A stretch of DNA of 64,000 nucleotides. It comes from Qipengyuania_B thermophila (lineage in GTDB: Bacteria; Pseudomonadota; Alphaproteobacteria; Sphingomonadales; Sphingomonadaceae). Positions 56,563-64,000 of the stretch are shown here, piece by piece (position 1 is the stretch's first letter; each line of letters opens with the position of its first letter). The translations under genes were made by a program, and so were the position numbers. The stretch spans positions 812,266-876,265 of the forward strand of contig NZ_SDSI01000001.1 in assembly GCF_004153605.1 (NCBI RefSeq). The letters run 5' to 3'. The notes under the pieces are model-generated. The model did no database searches. It saw only the letters and a program-made list of their open reading frames with translations, and had not been told where the DNA came from.

Positions 56563-57801
56563 ATGCGGACCGATTATCTGTTCACATCCGAGAGCGTTTC
56601 CGAAGGGCACCCGGACAAGGTCGCGGACCAGATCTCCGACGCCGTCGTCGACCTGTTTCTTGCGCACGATCCCGAAGCGCGGGTGGCGTGCGAGACGCTG
56701 TGCACGACGCAGCGGGTGATCCTGGCGGGGGAAATCCGCTGCGCTCCGCTCTATGATCCGGTCCGCCATCCGGAGACGCACGGCTGGGCGCCCGGTGCCC
56801 GTGATGCGATCGAGCAGGTCGTGCGCCAGACGGTCCGGGAGATCGGCTACGAGCAGGAGGGCTTCCACTGGGAAACGCTCGCGTTCGAGAACCATCTGCA
56901 TGGCCAGTCGGCCGAAATCGCGCAGGGCGTCGATGCCGGCACGGATGGAAACAACAAGGATGAGGGTGCCGGCGATCAGGGCATCATGTTCGGCTACGCC
57001 TGCGACGAAACTCCCGACTGCATGCCCGCGACGCTCGACTACAGCCACAAGATCCTCGAACGGCTCGCCCGCGACCGCAAGTCGGGCGCGGCGCCGTTTC
57101 TCGAACCGGATGCCAAGAGCCAGCTGACGCTGCGCTACGAGAGCGGCCGGCCGGTCGCCTGCACGGCCGTCGTCGTGTCGACGCAGCACAAGTCCGGCTA
57201 CCACGAAGGAGAGCGGGACGCGCAGCTCAAGGACTATGTCCGGGCGGTCGTGCGCGAGGTTCTGCCCGACGGATGGCTGTCGGACGCGACCATCTGGCAC
57301 ATCAATCCCACCGGCGCCTTCGAGATCGGCGGTCCGGACGGCGACACGGGCCTGACGGGGCGCAAGATCATCGTCGACACCTATGGCGGCGCAGCCCCGC
57401 ATGGCGGCGGTGCCTTCAGCGGCAAGGATCCGACCAAGGTCGATCGCTCCGCCGCCTATGTGGCCCGGTATCTGGCCAAGAACATCGTGGCGGCGGGGCT
57501 GGCCAAGCGTTGCACCATCCAGCTGTCCTACGCCATCGGGGTGTCGGAGCCGCTGTCGCTGTATGTCGACACGCACGGCACCGGCACGGTCGCGGACGCC
57601 GATCTGGAGCGGGCCATTGGCCGGCTCGACCGGCTCGGCGGGCTGACGCCGCGGGGCATCCGCACCCATCTTGGCCTCAACAAGCCGATCTATGCCGCCA
57701 CGGCCGCCTATGGCCACTTCGGGCGGCCGGCCGAGGGCGACCGGTTCCCGTGGGAGCGGTGCGACCTGGTCGACGAGCTGCGGGCGCTGACGGGCGCCTG
57801 A
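56563..57801 (+). CDS. metK: S-adenosylmethionine synthetase
   Basis: Makes SAM from methionine and ATP; 412 residues. Conserved: YLFTSESVSEGHPDKVADQI, DQGIMFGYACDETPD, GGGAFSGKDPTKVDRSAAY (phosphate loop region) and the end domain. Length is slightly above the E. coli 384, with small insertions of alphaproteobacterial type. Regulated probably through the palindromes just upstream. Confidence 0.95.
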   Translation: MRTDYLFTSESVSEGHPDKVADQISDAVVDLFLAHDPEARVACETLCTTQRVILAGEIRCAPLYDPVRHPETHGWAPGARDAIEQVVRQTVREIGYEQEGFHWETLAFENHLHGQSAEIAQGVDAGTDGNNKDEGAGDQGIMFGYACDETPDCMPATLDYSHKILERLARDRKSGAAPFLEPDAKSQLTLRYESGRPVACTAVVVSTQHKSGYHEGERDAQLKDYVRAVVREVLPDGWLSDATIWHINPTGAFEIGGPDGDTGLTGRKIIVDTYGGAAPHGGGAFSGKDPTKVDRSAAYVARYLAKNIVAAGLAKRCTIQLSYAIGVSEPLSLYVDTHGTGTVADADLERAIGRLDRLGGLTPRGIRTHLGLNKPIYAATAAYGHFGRPAEGDRFPWERCDLVDELRALTGA

Positions 57802-57805
57802 GCGG

Positions 57806-58951
57806 TCAGTCGTCCTCGCCGAGCGCCGGGGACGGGCGGTCGAGCGCCAGCCGTGCGTCCGAGAACGCAAACGGACTGCGCAGCCCGGGCAGGCCGCCGA
57901 CCTCCACCTTCAGCCTGCGGGCGAGGGTCTGCGGATCGGCAAACACCTGCGACACGGTGTTGATCGGCCCGGCGGGAACGCCCGCCGCCGCACAGGCCTT
58001 GAGCAGCGCGGCCCGCGACCAGCGCCGCGTGGTGGACGACAGCGTCTCGCGCAGCGCGTCCCGGTTGGCCAGACGGGCGGCGTTGGTGGCAAAGCGGGGA
58101 TCGTCGAGCAGGTCATCACGCGCGAGCAGCGCCGCCAGACGACGGAACAGCCCGTCATTGCCGGGGGCGAGCACGACCTCGCCATCCGCCACGGGGAACA
58201 CGCCGTAGCAGCTGACCTGAAGATGCTCGTTGCCCATGCGGGGCGGATCGTCGCCGGTGGCGAACAGGGCCAGCGCCTGGTTGGCAAGCAGCGCCACCGA
58301 GCAGTCGAACAGGGCCATGTCGATGTGCTGGCCGCGGCCCGTGCGCGCGCGCATCAGCAGCGCCGCCTGAATGGCGCTCACGCTGTAGATGCCGCAGAAC
58401 AGGTCCGAGATGGCAAGGCCGTGCTTCATCGGCTCGCCATCCGGCTCGCCGGTCAGGGCCATGAACCCGCTCATCGCCTGGATGACGAAATCGTAGCCCG
58501 GTTCCGCCGCGCGCGGACCGGTCTGCCCGAAGCCCGTGATCGAACAGTAGACGAGGCCGGGATTGGCGCGGGACAGGGAGGGGTAGTCCAGCGCGTACTT
58601 CTCCAAAGTGCCGGGCAGGAAGTTCTCGATCAGGACGTCCGCGCCTGCGGCGAGCTTTTGCACGCGGGCGCGGTCGCCGGCCTCGCGAAAGTCGGCGGTG
58701 ATGCCGCGCTTGCCCCGGTTGCAGGCGTGGTAGTAGGCGGCCTCCTGCCGCCCGTCCGGCCGGCGGATGTAGGGCGGACCCCAGGCGCGGGTGTTGTCGC
58801 CGCCGGGCGCCTCGACCTTGATGACGTCGGCGCCGAGGTCGGCCAGCGTCTGGCCCGCCCACGGTCCGGCCAGCACACGGGCGAGTTCGAGCACGCGCAG
58901 ACCGGCAAGCGGGGCATCCGCCGCGCGCGGGGCGGCGAGCCAGTCCGTCAC
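57806..58951 (-). CDS. CaiB/BaiF family CoA transferase
   Basis: Class III CoA transferase of 381 residues. LAGLRVLELARVLAGPWAGQ and LADLGADVIKVEAPGGD at the N-terminus; catalytic Asp in AAEPGYDFVIQAMSGFMALTG. Transfers CoA between carboxylic acids. Starts at GTG 58951, overlapping the scoB stop as GTGA. Its presence beside ScoAB suggests both handle acyl-CoA pools; substrate unknown. Confidence 0.9.
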   Translation of the reverse strand: MTDWLAAPRAADAPLAGLRVLELARVLAGPWAGQTLADLGADVIKVEAPGGDNTRAWGPPYIRRPDGRQEAAYYHACNRGKRGITADFREAGDRARVQKLAAGADVLIENFLPGTLEKYALDYPSLSRANPGLVYCSITGFGQTGPRAAEPGYDFVIQAMSGFMALTGEPDGEPMKHGLAISDLFCGIYSVSAIQAALLMRARTGRGQHIDMALFDCSVALLANQALALFATGDDPPRMGNEHLQVSCYGVFPVADGEVVLAPGNDGLFRRLAALLARDDLLDDPRFATNAARLANRDALRETLSSTTRRWSRAALLKACAAAGVPAGPINTVSQVFADPQTLARRLKVEVGGLPGLRSPFAFSDARLALDRPSPALGEDD

Positions 58952-59607
58952 GTCACGTAATGCGCGGTGGTCCTGGCGGCGATCTCGTCCGCGCTGACGC
59001 CGGGCGCGCACTCCAGCAGGCGAAAGGGGCTGGAATGGTCCGGGCGCTGGAACACGGCCAGATTGGTGATGATCATGTCCACCACGTTCGTGCCCGTCAG
59101 CGGCAGGGTGCAGCGCGGGATGAACTTGGGACTGCCGTCCTTGGCGGTGTGGTCCATGACGACGATGATCTTCTTGACCCCGGCGACGAGGTCCATCGCC
59201 CCGCCCATGCCCTTGATCATCTTGCCCGGCACCATCCAGTTGGCGATGTCGCCGTTCTCCGCCACCTCCATGGCTCCGAGCACGGTGAGATCGATGTGCC
59301 CGCCCCGGATCATGGCGAACGACTGGGCGCTGTCGAAATAGGCGGAGTGGGGCAGCTCGCTGATCGTCTGCTTGCCGGCGTTGATGAGGTCCGGGTCCAC
59401 CTCGTCGTCGTAGGGGAACGGACCGATGCCCAGCATCCCGTTTTCGGACTGGAGCGTGACCGTCATGCCGGCGGGGATGTGATTGGCGACCAGCGTCGGA
59501 ATGCCGATGCCCAGATTGACGTAGTAGCCGTCGCGCAGTTCCTGCGCCGCGCGGGCGGCCATCTGGTCGCGGGTCCAGCCGGTCGCTAGGGTGGCGGTCT
59601 CGGTCAT
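58948..59607 (-). CDS. scoB: 3-oxoacid CoA-transferase subunit B
   Basis: Beta subunit of the succinyl-CoA:3-ketoacid CoA-transferase, 219 residues. The catalytic Glu55 lies in LQSENGMLGIGP, and LGAMEVAENGDIANWMVPG is typical. It works with ScoA to activate acetoacetate. Unlike most genomes the two subunits are not adjacent: a phosphatase gene lies between them. Confidence 0.93.
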   Translation of the reverse strand: MTETATLATGWTRDQMAARAAQELRDGYYVNLGIGIPTLVANHIPAGMTVTLQSENGMLGIGPFPYDDEVDPDLINAGKQTISELPHSAYFDSAQSFAMIRGGHIDLTVLGAMEVAENGDIANWMVPGKMIKGMGGAMDLVAGVKKIIVVMDHTAKDGSPKFIPRCTLPLTGTNVVDMIITNLAVFQRPDHSSPFRLLECAPGVSADEIAARTTAHYVT

Positions 59608-59609
59608 CG

Positions 59610-60629
59610 TCAGTTGCCTCGGCTCATGATGTCGGGTGCGGAGCGGGTGGTCTGCGGCTGCCACCGGGCATCGGGCGGGAACACGTCCGCGATGCCGCCC
59701 CGGTCGAAGGCGCCGTAGACCGGATTGGGCAGCACGAACCAGCCATTGCCCCACAGCTGGGCCACCTCGCCGCGCTGGGCGATGCGCCGCCGTTCCTGCG
59801 CCCCCAGTTCGCGCTCGTTGAACAGGTCGGCGAAGTCGCCCAGATTGTCACCCACCTGCGCCAGCACGCAGTAGCGCGCGGCGATCCGGGCGCGGCGCGG
59901 ATCCTTGTCGCTGCCGGCAGCGTCCATGCCGCGCAGGAAGATCGTCTCGCCCACGATGTAATCGCCGAACCCGAGCTGCGCGAAGCCGCGGACCGTGTCT
60001 GCGGCGGTTTCCAGCGCCCGGTTGGTGTTGATGATCGGGGTGATCCCCGCCTCCCGCAGCGCGCGCACCGCCGCCACCGCGCCCGGCACCGCGGCGAGCT
60101 GCGGATTGCCGGTCCGCTCCCACTCGGCCCAGACTGCCGGGTCGAAGGGCTGGCCGGATGTCGCGCGCCAGTATTCGTGGCCGCGATTGAGAACCAGCGT
60201 CTCGTCTCCGTCGAAGATCACCGCCGGCGGCTTGCGGCCGCCGCCCGGCAGCAGGCAGCTTTCCGTGCCCAGCCCGTCCGGCCGGCCGGGCAGGCCGAGC
60301 AGCACCGAAGCCGCCGGCTGGGCGGCCTGCCGCGCGCGCACATAGTCGCCGAGCTGGCGAAAGGCCTGCAGCGACACCGCGGCGGCCTCGGCCGAGCTGT
60401 ACAGCCACCGGGTGCCGAGCGGGACCGGGCGGGCGTCGGCGGTGGCCTCGGCCGATCGCTGCACGCCATCGGTGACGGGCGGCAGGGTCAGCACCGGTCC
60501 GTCGGCCACGTGACTGCGGGTCTGCAGGGCGCGGTCCAGTGCCGGCGCCACCACCTGATCGGCAAGCACCGCTCCGGTGGCGCAGCCGCCGAGCGCGAGC
60601 GCGGCGGCTAAGGCGACGAGGACGCGCAT
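59610..60629 (-). CDS. Acid phosphatase, class B-like/e(P4) lipoprotein
   Basis: HAD-superfamily lipoprotein phosphatase of 339 residues. Lipobox at LALGG-Cys16, HAD motif I VIFDGDETLVLN (Asp140, Asp142), motif II IINTNRALETA, and late QVGDNLGDFADLF. Likely dephosphorylates nucleotides or other small molecules at the outer membrane or periplasm. It sits between scoA and scoB, touching both, an odd place. Start 60629 overlaps scoA stop by one base. Confidence 0.88.
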   Translation of the reverse strand: MRVLVALAAALALGGCATGAVLADQVVAPALDRALQTRSHVADGPVLTLPPVTDGVQRSAEATADARPVPLGTRWLYSSAEAAAVSLQAFRQLGDYVRARQAAQPAASVLLGLPGRPDGLGTESCLLPGGGRKPPAVIFDGDETLVLNRGHEYWRATSGQPFDPAVWAEWERTGNPQLAAVPGAVAAVRALREAGITPIINTNRALETAADTVRGFAQLGFGDYIVGETIFLRGMDAAGSDKDPRRARIAARYCVLAQVGDNLGDFADLFNERELGAQERRRIAQRGEVAQLWGNGWFVLPNPVYGAFDRGGIADVFPPDARWQPQTTRSAPDIMSRGN

Positions 60630-61354
60630 CAGCGTGCCTCCTGCCGGCCGGCGTCCGGCCGCTCGCGCACCGTCCTGAACTCGATCTTCTTGTTGTAGGG
60701 CGCACCGACAACAAGGCGCTGCACGTAAACGCCCGGCAGGTGGATGCAATCCGGATCGAGACTGCCCACCGGGACGATCTCCTCCACCTCCACGACGCAC
60801 ACCTTGCCGCACGTGGCGGCCGGAACGTTGAAGTTGCGCGCGGTCTTGCGGAACACGGTGTTGCCGGTCTCGTCGGCCCGCCAGGCCTTGACGATGGCGA
60901 GATCGGCGAAGATCCCGCATTCGAGGATGTAGTCCTCGCCGTCGAAGGTTTTCACTTCCTTGCCCTCGGCGACGAGCGTGCCGACACCCGTCCTGGTGTA
61001 GAAACCCGGGATCCCCGCGCCGCCGGCCCGCATCCGCTCCGCCAGCGTGCCCTGGGGACAGAATTCGACTTCTAGCTCGCCGGACAGATACTGCCGCTCG
61101 AATTCCTTGTTTTCGCCGACATAGCTGGAGATCATCTTGGCCACCTGACGCGTGCGCAGCAGCTTGCCGATGCCCTCGTTGTCGATGCCGGCATTGTTGG
61201 ACGCGAAGGTCAGGTTCCGCACGCCGCTGTCGCGGATGGCGTCCAGCAGACGCTCGGGAATGCCGCACAGCCCGAAGCCGCCGCTGGCGATCAGCATGCC
61301 GTCGCGCAACAGACCGTCAAGGGCGGCGCGGGCGTCAGGATAGAGTTTGCTCAT
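60629..61354 (-). CDS. scoA: 3-oxoacid CoA-transferase subunit A
   Basis: Alpha subunit of the succinyl-CoA:3-ketoacid CoA-transferase, 241 residues. GGFGLCGIPERLLDAIRDSG near the N-terminus, SNNAGIDNEGIGKLL, and the C-terminal KIEFRTVRERP. Pairs with ScoB at 58948-59607. ATG 61352-61354. Probably the operon head; the palindrome at 61416 may be its operator. Confidence 0.93.
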   Translation of the reverse strand: MSKLYPDARAALDGLLRDGMLIASGGFGLCGIPERLLDAIRDSGVRNLTFASNNAGIDNEGIGKLLRTRQVAKMISSYVGENKEFERQYLSGELEVEFCPQGTLAERMRAGGAGIPGFYTRTGVGTLVAEGKEVKTFDGEDYILECGIFADLAIVKAWRADETGNTVFRKTARNFNVPAATCGKVCVVEVEEIVPVGSLDPDCIHLPGVYVQRLVVGAPYNKKIEFRTVRERPDAGRQEAR

Positions 61355-61415
61355 GGACCGCCGCTCTATCGCGGCCGCCGTCACCTGTCACTATTCTCGC
61401 CCGGCCACCCCCTTT

Positions 61416-61432
61416 GTTGCGCAAAACGCAAC
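61416..61432. promoter_or_regulatory. Palindrome GTTGCG-N5-CGCAAC upstream of scoA
   Basis: Six-base perfect arms with a CAAAA spacer, 62 bases before the scoA start. An operator for a regulator of the CoA-transferase operon, or part of a small RNA promoter, is possible. No regulator is encoded nearby. Confidence 0.45.
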
Positions 61433-61439
61433 GATTGTT

Positions 61440-61547
61440 GAGCTTTTAGCACTTGCACAAATTGCTGCGCTGCGGCACAAAGATCGAGCCTTTCAGGCAT
61501 CCTCTCCCAAACTCATCAGCCCGGCTGCGCAAGCGGCCGGGCTTTTT
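61440..61547 (+). ncRNA. Candidate small RNA ending in a strong terminator
   Basis: The region between scoA (minus) and the CDC48 gene (plus) contains a plus-strand Rho-independent terminator at 61518-61547, with no protein gene before it that could use it. A hairpin GCCT-TTC-AGGC at 61488-61498 and an unpaired ATCCTCTCCCAAACTC stretch precede the terminator, the layout of an Hfq-dependent small RNA with a pyrimidine-rich seed. The 5' end is a guess; no promoter was confidently assigned. Confidence 0.5.
61518..61547 (+). terminator. Rho-independent terminator with GCAA tetraloop
   Basis: AGCCCGGCTGC pairs with GCGGCCGGGCT (one G-U pair) around GCAA, followed by TTTTT. Eleven-pair stem, one of the strongest in the window. 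It lies about 100 bases before the CDC48 gene. Confidence 0.85.
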
Positions 61548-61648
61548 CGTGGCCGGCGCCTCCTGTCCCGGAGCGTAGCTAGGCAACCGATGCCGCGCAT
61601 CCTAGTTAGTCTTGGATACCGAGACTGCGCACAGGAAGTGGACCACGG

Positions 61649-63955
61649 ATGGCCGACGCTGACACTGCTTTGGGGGAACGGACCGCGCGGCTGCAGGTGG
61701 CGCCCGCGCGGCAGGAGGAAAGCGGACACGGCATCGCCCGCCTCCCGCGCAGCGCGTTCCAGGCGCTGGGCATCACCGAGGGGGACGTCATCGAGATCCG
61801 CGGCAAGCGCAGCACCGCGGCGATTGCCATGGCTGCCTATGACGAGGACCAGGCGCTGTTGGTGATCCGCCTCGACGGGCTTCAGCGCGCCAACGCGGAG
61901 GTCGGGTCGGGCGAGCATGTGGCGGTGCTGGCGACGCAGTCCCGGCCGGCGACGCGGGTCGTGTTCGCCCCCGCGCAGCGCGAGATGCGGCTGCAGGGAC
62001 CGCCGCAGGCCCTGAAGCGCAACTTCTTCCGCCGCCCTCTCGTCGCGGGCGATCTTGTGGCGACGACCGGGCAGCAGTCGGTGCAGAACATGCCGCCGCA
62101 GGTGGCGCGGATGTTCAACGCGCCCGCCTTCGCCCTGACGCAGATCCGCCTCACCGTGGTGGCGACCACGCCCAAGGGCGTCGTCCACATCGACGAGAAC
62201 ACCGAGGTCGAACTGCGCTCCGAGTTCGAGGAGCCGCGCGATGGCCGCGCCAGCGTCAACTACGACGATGTCGGCGGCATGGGCGAGACGATCCAGCAGC
62301 TGCGCGAGATGGTGGAGCTTCCGCTGCGGTACCCCGAGCTGTTCACCCGCCTCGGCGTGGACCCGCCCAAGGGGGTGCTGCTGCACGGGCCGCCGGGCAC
62401 GGGCAAGACGCGCCTGGCGCAGGCGGTCGCGAACGAATCCGATGCCAGCTTCTTCACCATCAACGGACCGGAGATCATGGGGTCCGGCTACGGCGAGAGC
62501 GAGAAGCGGCTGCGCGAGGTGTTCGACGAAGCGACCAAGGCGGCCCCGGCGATCATCTTCATCGACGAGATCGATTCGATCGCCCCCAAGCGCAGCCAGG
62601 TTCCCGGCGAGGCAGAGAAGCGCCTGGTCGCGCAGCTTCTGACGCTGATGGACGGACTGGAGGCCCGCGCCAACCTTGTGGTGATCGCTGCCACCAACCG
62701 CCCCGACGCCATCGACGAGGCGCTGCGCCGTCCCGGCCGGTTCGACCGCGAGATCGTGATCGGTGTTCCCGACGAGAACGGCCGGCGCGAGATCCTCGCC
62801 ATCCACACCCGTGGCATGCCGCTCGGCGAGCGGGTCGACCTGGCCGAGCTGGCGCGCGGAACGCACGGCTTCGTCGGCGCCGACTTGGCCGCGCTGGCGC
62901 GCGAGGCGGCGATCGACGCCGTGCGGCGGATCATGCCGCGGCTCGACCTCGACGAGCGGACGATCCCGCAGGACGTGCTGGACGACCTCCACGTCAGCCG
63001 CGAGGACTTCCTCAACGCCCTCAAGCGGGTGCAGCCTTCCGCCATGCGCGAGGTGATGGTGGAGGTGCCCAATGTCGGCTGGAACGACATCGGCGGAATC
63101 ACCGACGCCGTCGACAGCCTGCGCGAAGGCATCGAGCTGCCGCTGAAGAACCCGCAGGCCTTCGCCCGGCTCGGCATCCGCCCGGCCAAGGGCTTCCTCC
63201 TTTACGGCCCGCCGGGAACCGGCAAGACGCTGCTCGCCAAGGCGGTCGCGCGCGAGGCGGAGGCCAACTTCATCTCCATGAAGTCGTCCGATCTGCTCTC
63301 GAAATGGTATGGGGAGAGCGAGCAGCAGATCGCTCGCCTCTTCCAGCGCGCCCGGGCCGTGGCGCCGTGCGTGGTGTTCATCGACGAGATCGACAGCCTC
63401 GTTCCGGCCCGCGGTTCCTCGCAGGGCGAGCCGTCGGTGACCGGCCGGGTGGTCAACACCATGCTCGCCGAAATGGACGGCCTCGAGGAGCTGCAGTCGG
63501 TGGTGGTGATCGGCGCCACCAACCGCCCCAATCTCGTCGATCCGGCGCTGCTGCGGCCGGGCCGGTTCGACGAGCTGGTCTATGTCGGGACGCCGGACCG
63601 CGACGGGCGCGAACACATTCTGGGCATCCACACGCGCGACATGCCGCTGGCCGATGACGTGCGGCTCGGCTGGCTGGCGGAACAGACCGAACGCTTCACC
63701 GGCGCGGACCTCGAGGATCTGGTGCGCCGCGCCGGGCTGGGGGCGCTGCGCCGTGTGGGCGGGGAGGTGACGCAGGTCGCCGCCGCCGACTTCGCCGCCG
63801 CGCTCGAGGACAGCCGCGCCACGGTCACGCCGCAGATGGAGGACGAGTACCGCAAGCTGCGCGGCGAGCTGAAGGCCCGCGCCGCCCAGGTGCAGACGAT
63901 CGGCTTCATCTCCGAGGGCATGCTCGAGCCGCTGCGCGAACGCAAGCACGGGTGA
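61649..63955 (+). CDS. CDC48/VAT-type AAA+ ATPase
   Basis: Double-ring AAA ATPase of 768 residues, archaeal VAT/eukaryotic p97-like. N-terminal double-psi-barrel domain (about 14-100, HGIARLPRSAFQALGITEGD), a second N-subdomain to about 190, then D1 with Walker A GPPGTGKT (247-254) and Walker B IIFIDEIDSIAP, and D2 with GPPGTGKT (520-527) and VVFIDEIDSLVP; both have arginine-finger regions (RRPGRFDREI, LRPGRFDELV). Unfolds proteins for downstream degradation. The partner protease is not obvious here. Found in some alphaproteobacteria including sphingomonads. Follows the terminator above; AGGA sits about ten bases before the ATG. Confidence 0.93.
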   Translation: MADADTALGERTARLQVAPARQEESGHGIARLPRSAFQALGITEGDVIEIRGKRSTAAIAMAAYDEDQALLVIRLDGLQRANAEVGSGEHVAVLATQSRPATRVVFAPAQREMRLQGPPQALKRNFFRRPLVAGDLVATTGQQSVQNMPPQVARMFNAPAFALTQIRLTVVATTPKGVVHIDENTEVELRSEFEEPRDGRASVNYDDVGGMGETIQQLREMVELPLRYPELFTRLGVDPPKGVLLHGPPGTGKTRLAQAVANESDASFFTINGPEIMGSGYGESEKRLREVFDEATKAAPAIIFIDEIDSIAPKRSQVPGEAEKRLVAQLLTLMDGLEARANLVVIAATNRPDAIDEALRRPGRFDREIVIGVPDENGRREILAIHTRGMPLGERVDLAELARGTHGFVGADLAALAREAAIDAVRRIMPRLDLDERTIPQDVLDDLHVSREDFLNALKRVQPSAMREVMVEVPNVGWNDIGGITDAVDSLREGIELPLKNPQAFARLGIRPAKGFLLYGPPGTGKTLLAKAVAREAEANFISMKSSDLLSKWYGESEQQIARLFQRARAVAPCVVFIDEIDSLVPARGSSQGEPSVTGRVVNTMLAEMDGLEELQSVVVIGATNRPNLVDPALLRPGRFDELVYVGTPDRDGREHILGIHTRDMPLADDVRLGWLAEQTERFTGADLEDLVRRAGLGALRRVGGEVTQVAAADFAAALEDSRATVTPQMEDEYRKLRGELKARAAQVQTIGFISEGMLEPLRERKHG

Positions 63956-64000
63956 TCGGGAGACGGAAGGCGCTGGCGGAGAGGGTGTCCGTCACAAGCC

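Noticed and set aside
1..64000. tRNA, rRNA, CRISPR, insertion sequences
   Set aside because: None of their signatures were recognised on either strand by reading; a tRNA scan or covariance search was not possible here.

Overview
The window is high-GC chromosomal DNA (mostly about 65-75% GC) from an alphaproteobacterium, most probably a member of the Sphingomonadales. The markers are CtrA and DivK with clustered GANTC sites before ctrA, a DksA with a single cysteine, serine palmitoyltransferase with its own acyl carrier protein, a gene transfer agent (GTA) cluster, spinster-type MFS, Sco-type CoA transferase, and a bacterial CDC48-type ATPase. No rRNA, tRNA, CRISPR array, integrase or transposase was recognised. 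No gene-free stretch exceeds 300 bases.

Layout, left to right. 1-2475 (minus): start of a GMC oxidoreductase, a sterol desaturase-type hydroxylase, a small membrane protein and a DUF442/rhodanese-like protein. 2729-9074 (plus): a double cold-shock protein, argD-argF, hslO, queC and an MFS transporter. 9117-10847 (minus): SodC-type lipoprotein and OmpA. 11040-25141 (minus): a compact GTA operon running from terminase (g1-like) through g15, plus a DUF2793 gene; it has a sigma70-like promoter with inverted repeats at 25222-25273. 25273-27836: a DsbA-like thioredoxin protein, then an envelope/stress set (two DUF2382 proteins, one with PRC-barrel, and a membrane OB-like protein) headed by a candidate EcfG promoter.

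28030-35151: sphingolipid synthesis (spt and acp, with an opposing FkbM methyltransferase between them), divK, a DUF3572-HAD-RidA chain, a FemAB-like protein, Sel1, DksA and PilZ genes. 35159-41081 (minus): kynurenine pathway kynA-kynB-kynU, preceded by a tightly overlapping GT2-SDR-peptide-binding lipoprotein chain. 41190-43134 is a lower-GC patch with a methyltransferase and a GT4 glycosyltransferase. 43137-45759 (minus): trmB, an ATP-grasp ligase and an LLM flavin oxidoreductase in overlapping frames.

45864-57801: core genes ctrA, lptB-rpoN, ppa, hisS, prfA-prmC, DUF4167, lnt and metK. A REP-like inverted repeat supplies the hisS stop codon, and twin palindromes lie directly before metK. 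57806-61354 (minus): a CoA-transferase operon in which a lipoprotein acid phosphatase separates scoA and scoB. 61355-61648 holds a strong plus-strand terminator with no protein gene ahead of it, so a small RNA is suspected. The window closes with a complete CDC48/VAT-like AAA ATPase.

Functionally this is mostly a stable chromosomal backbone. The accessory interest lies in the GTA, the sphingolipid locus, the lower-GC glycosyl/methyl-transferase patch and several regulatory elements. All identifications come from reading the sequence; no database search was run.
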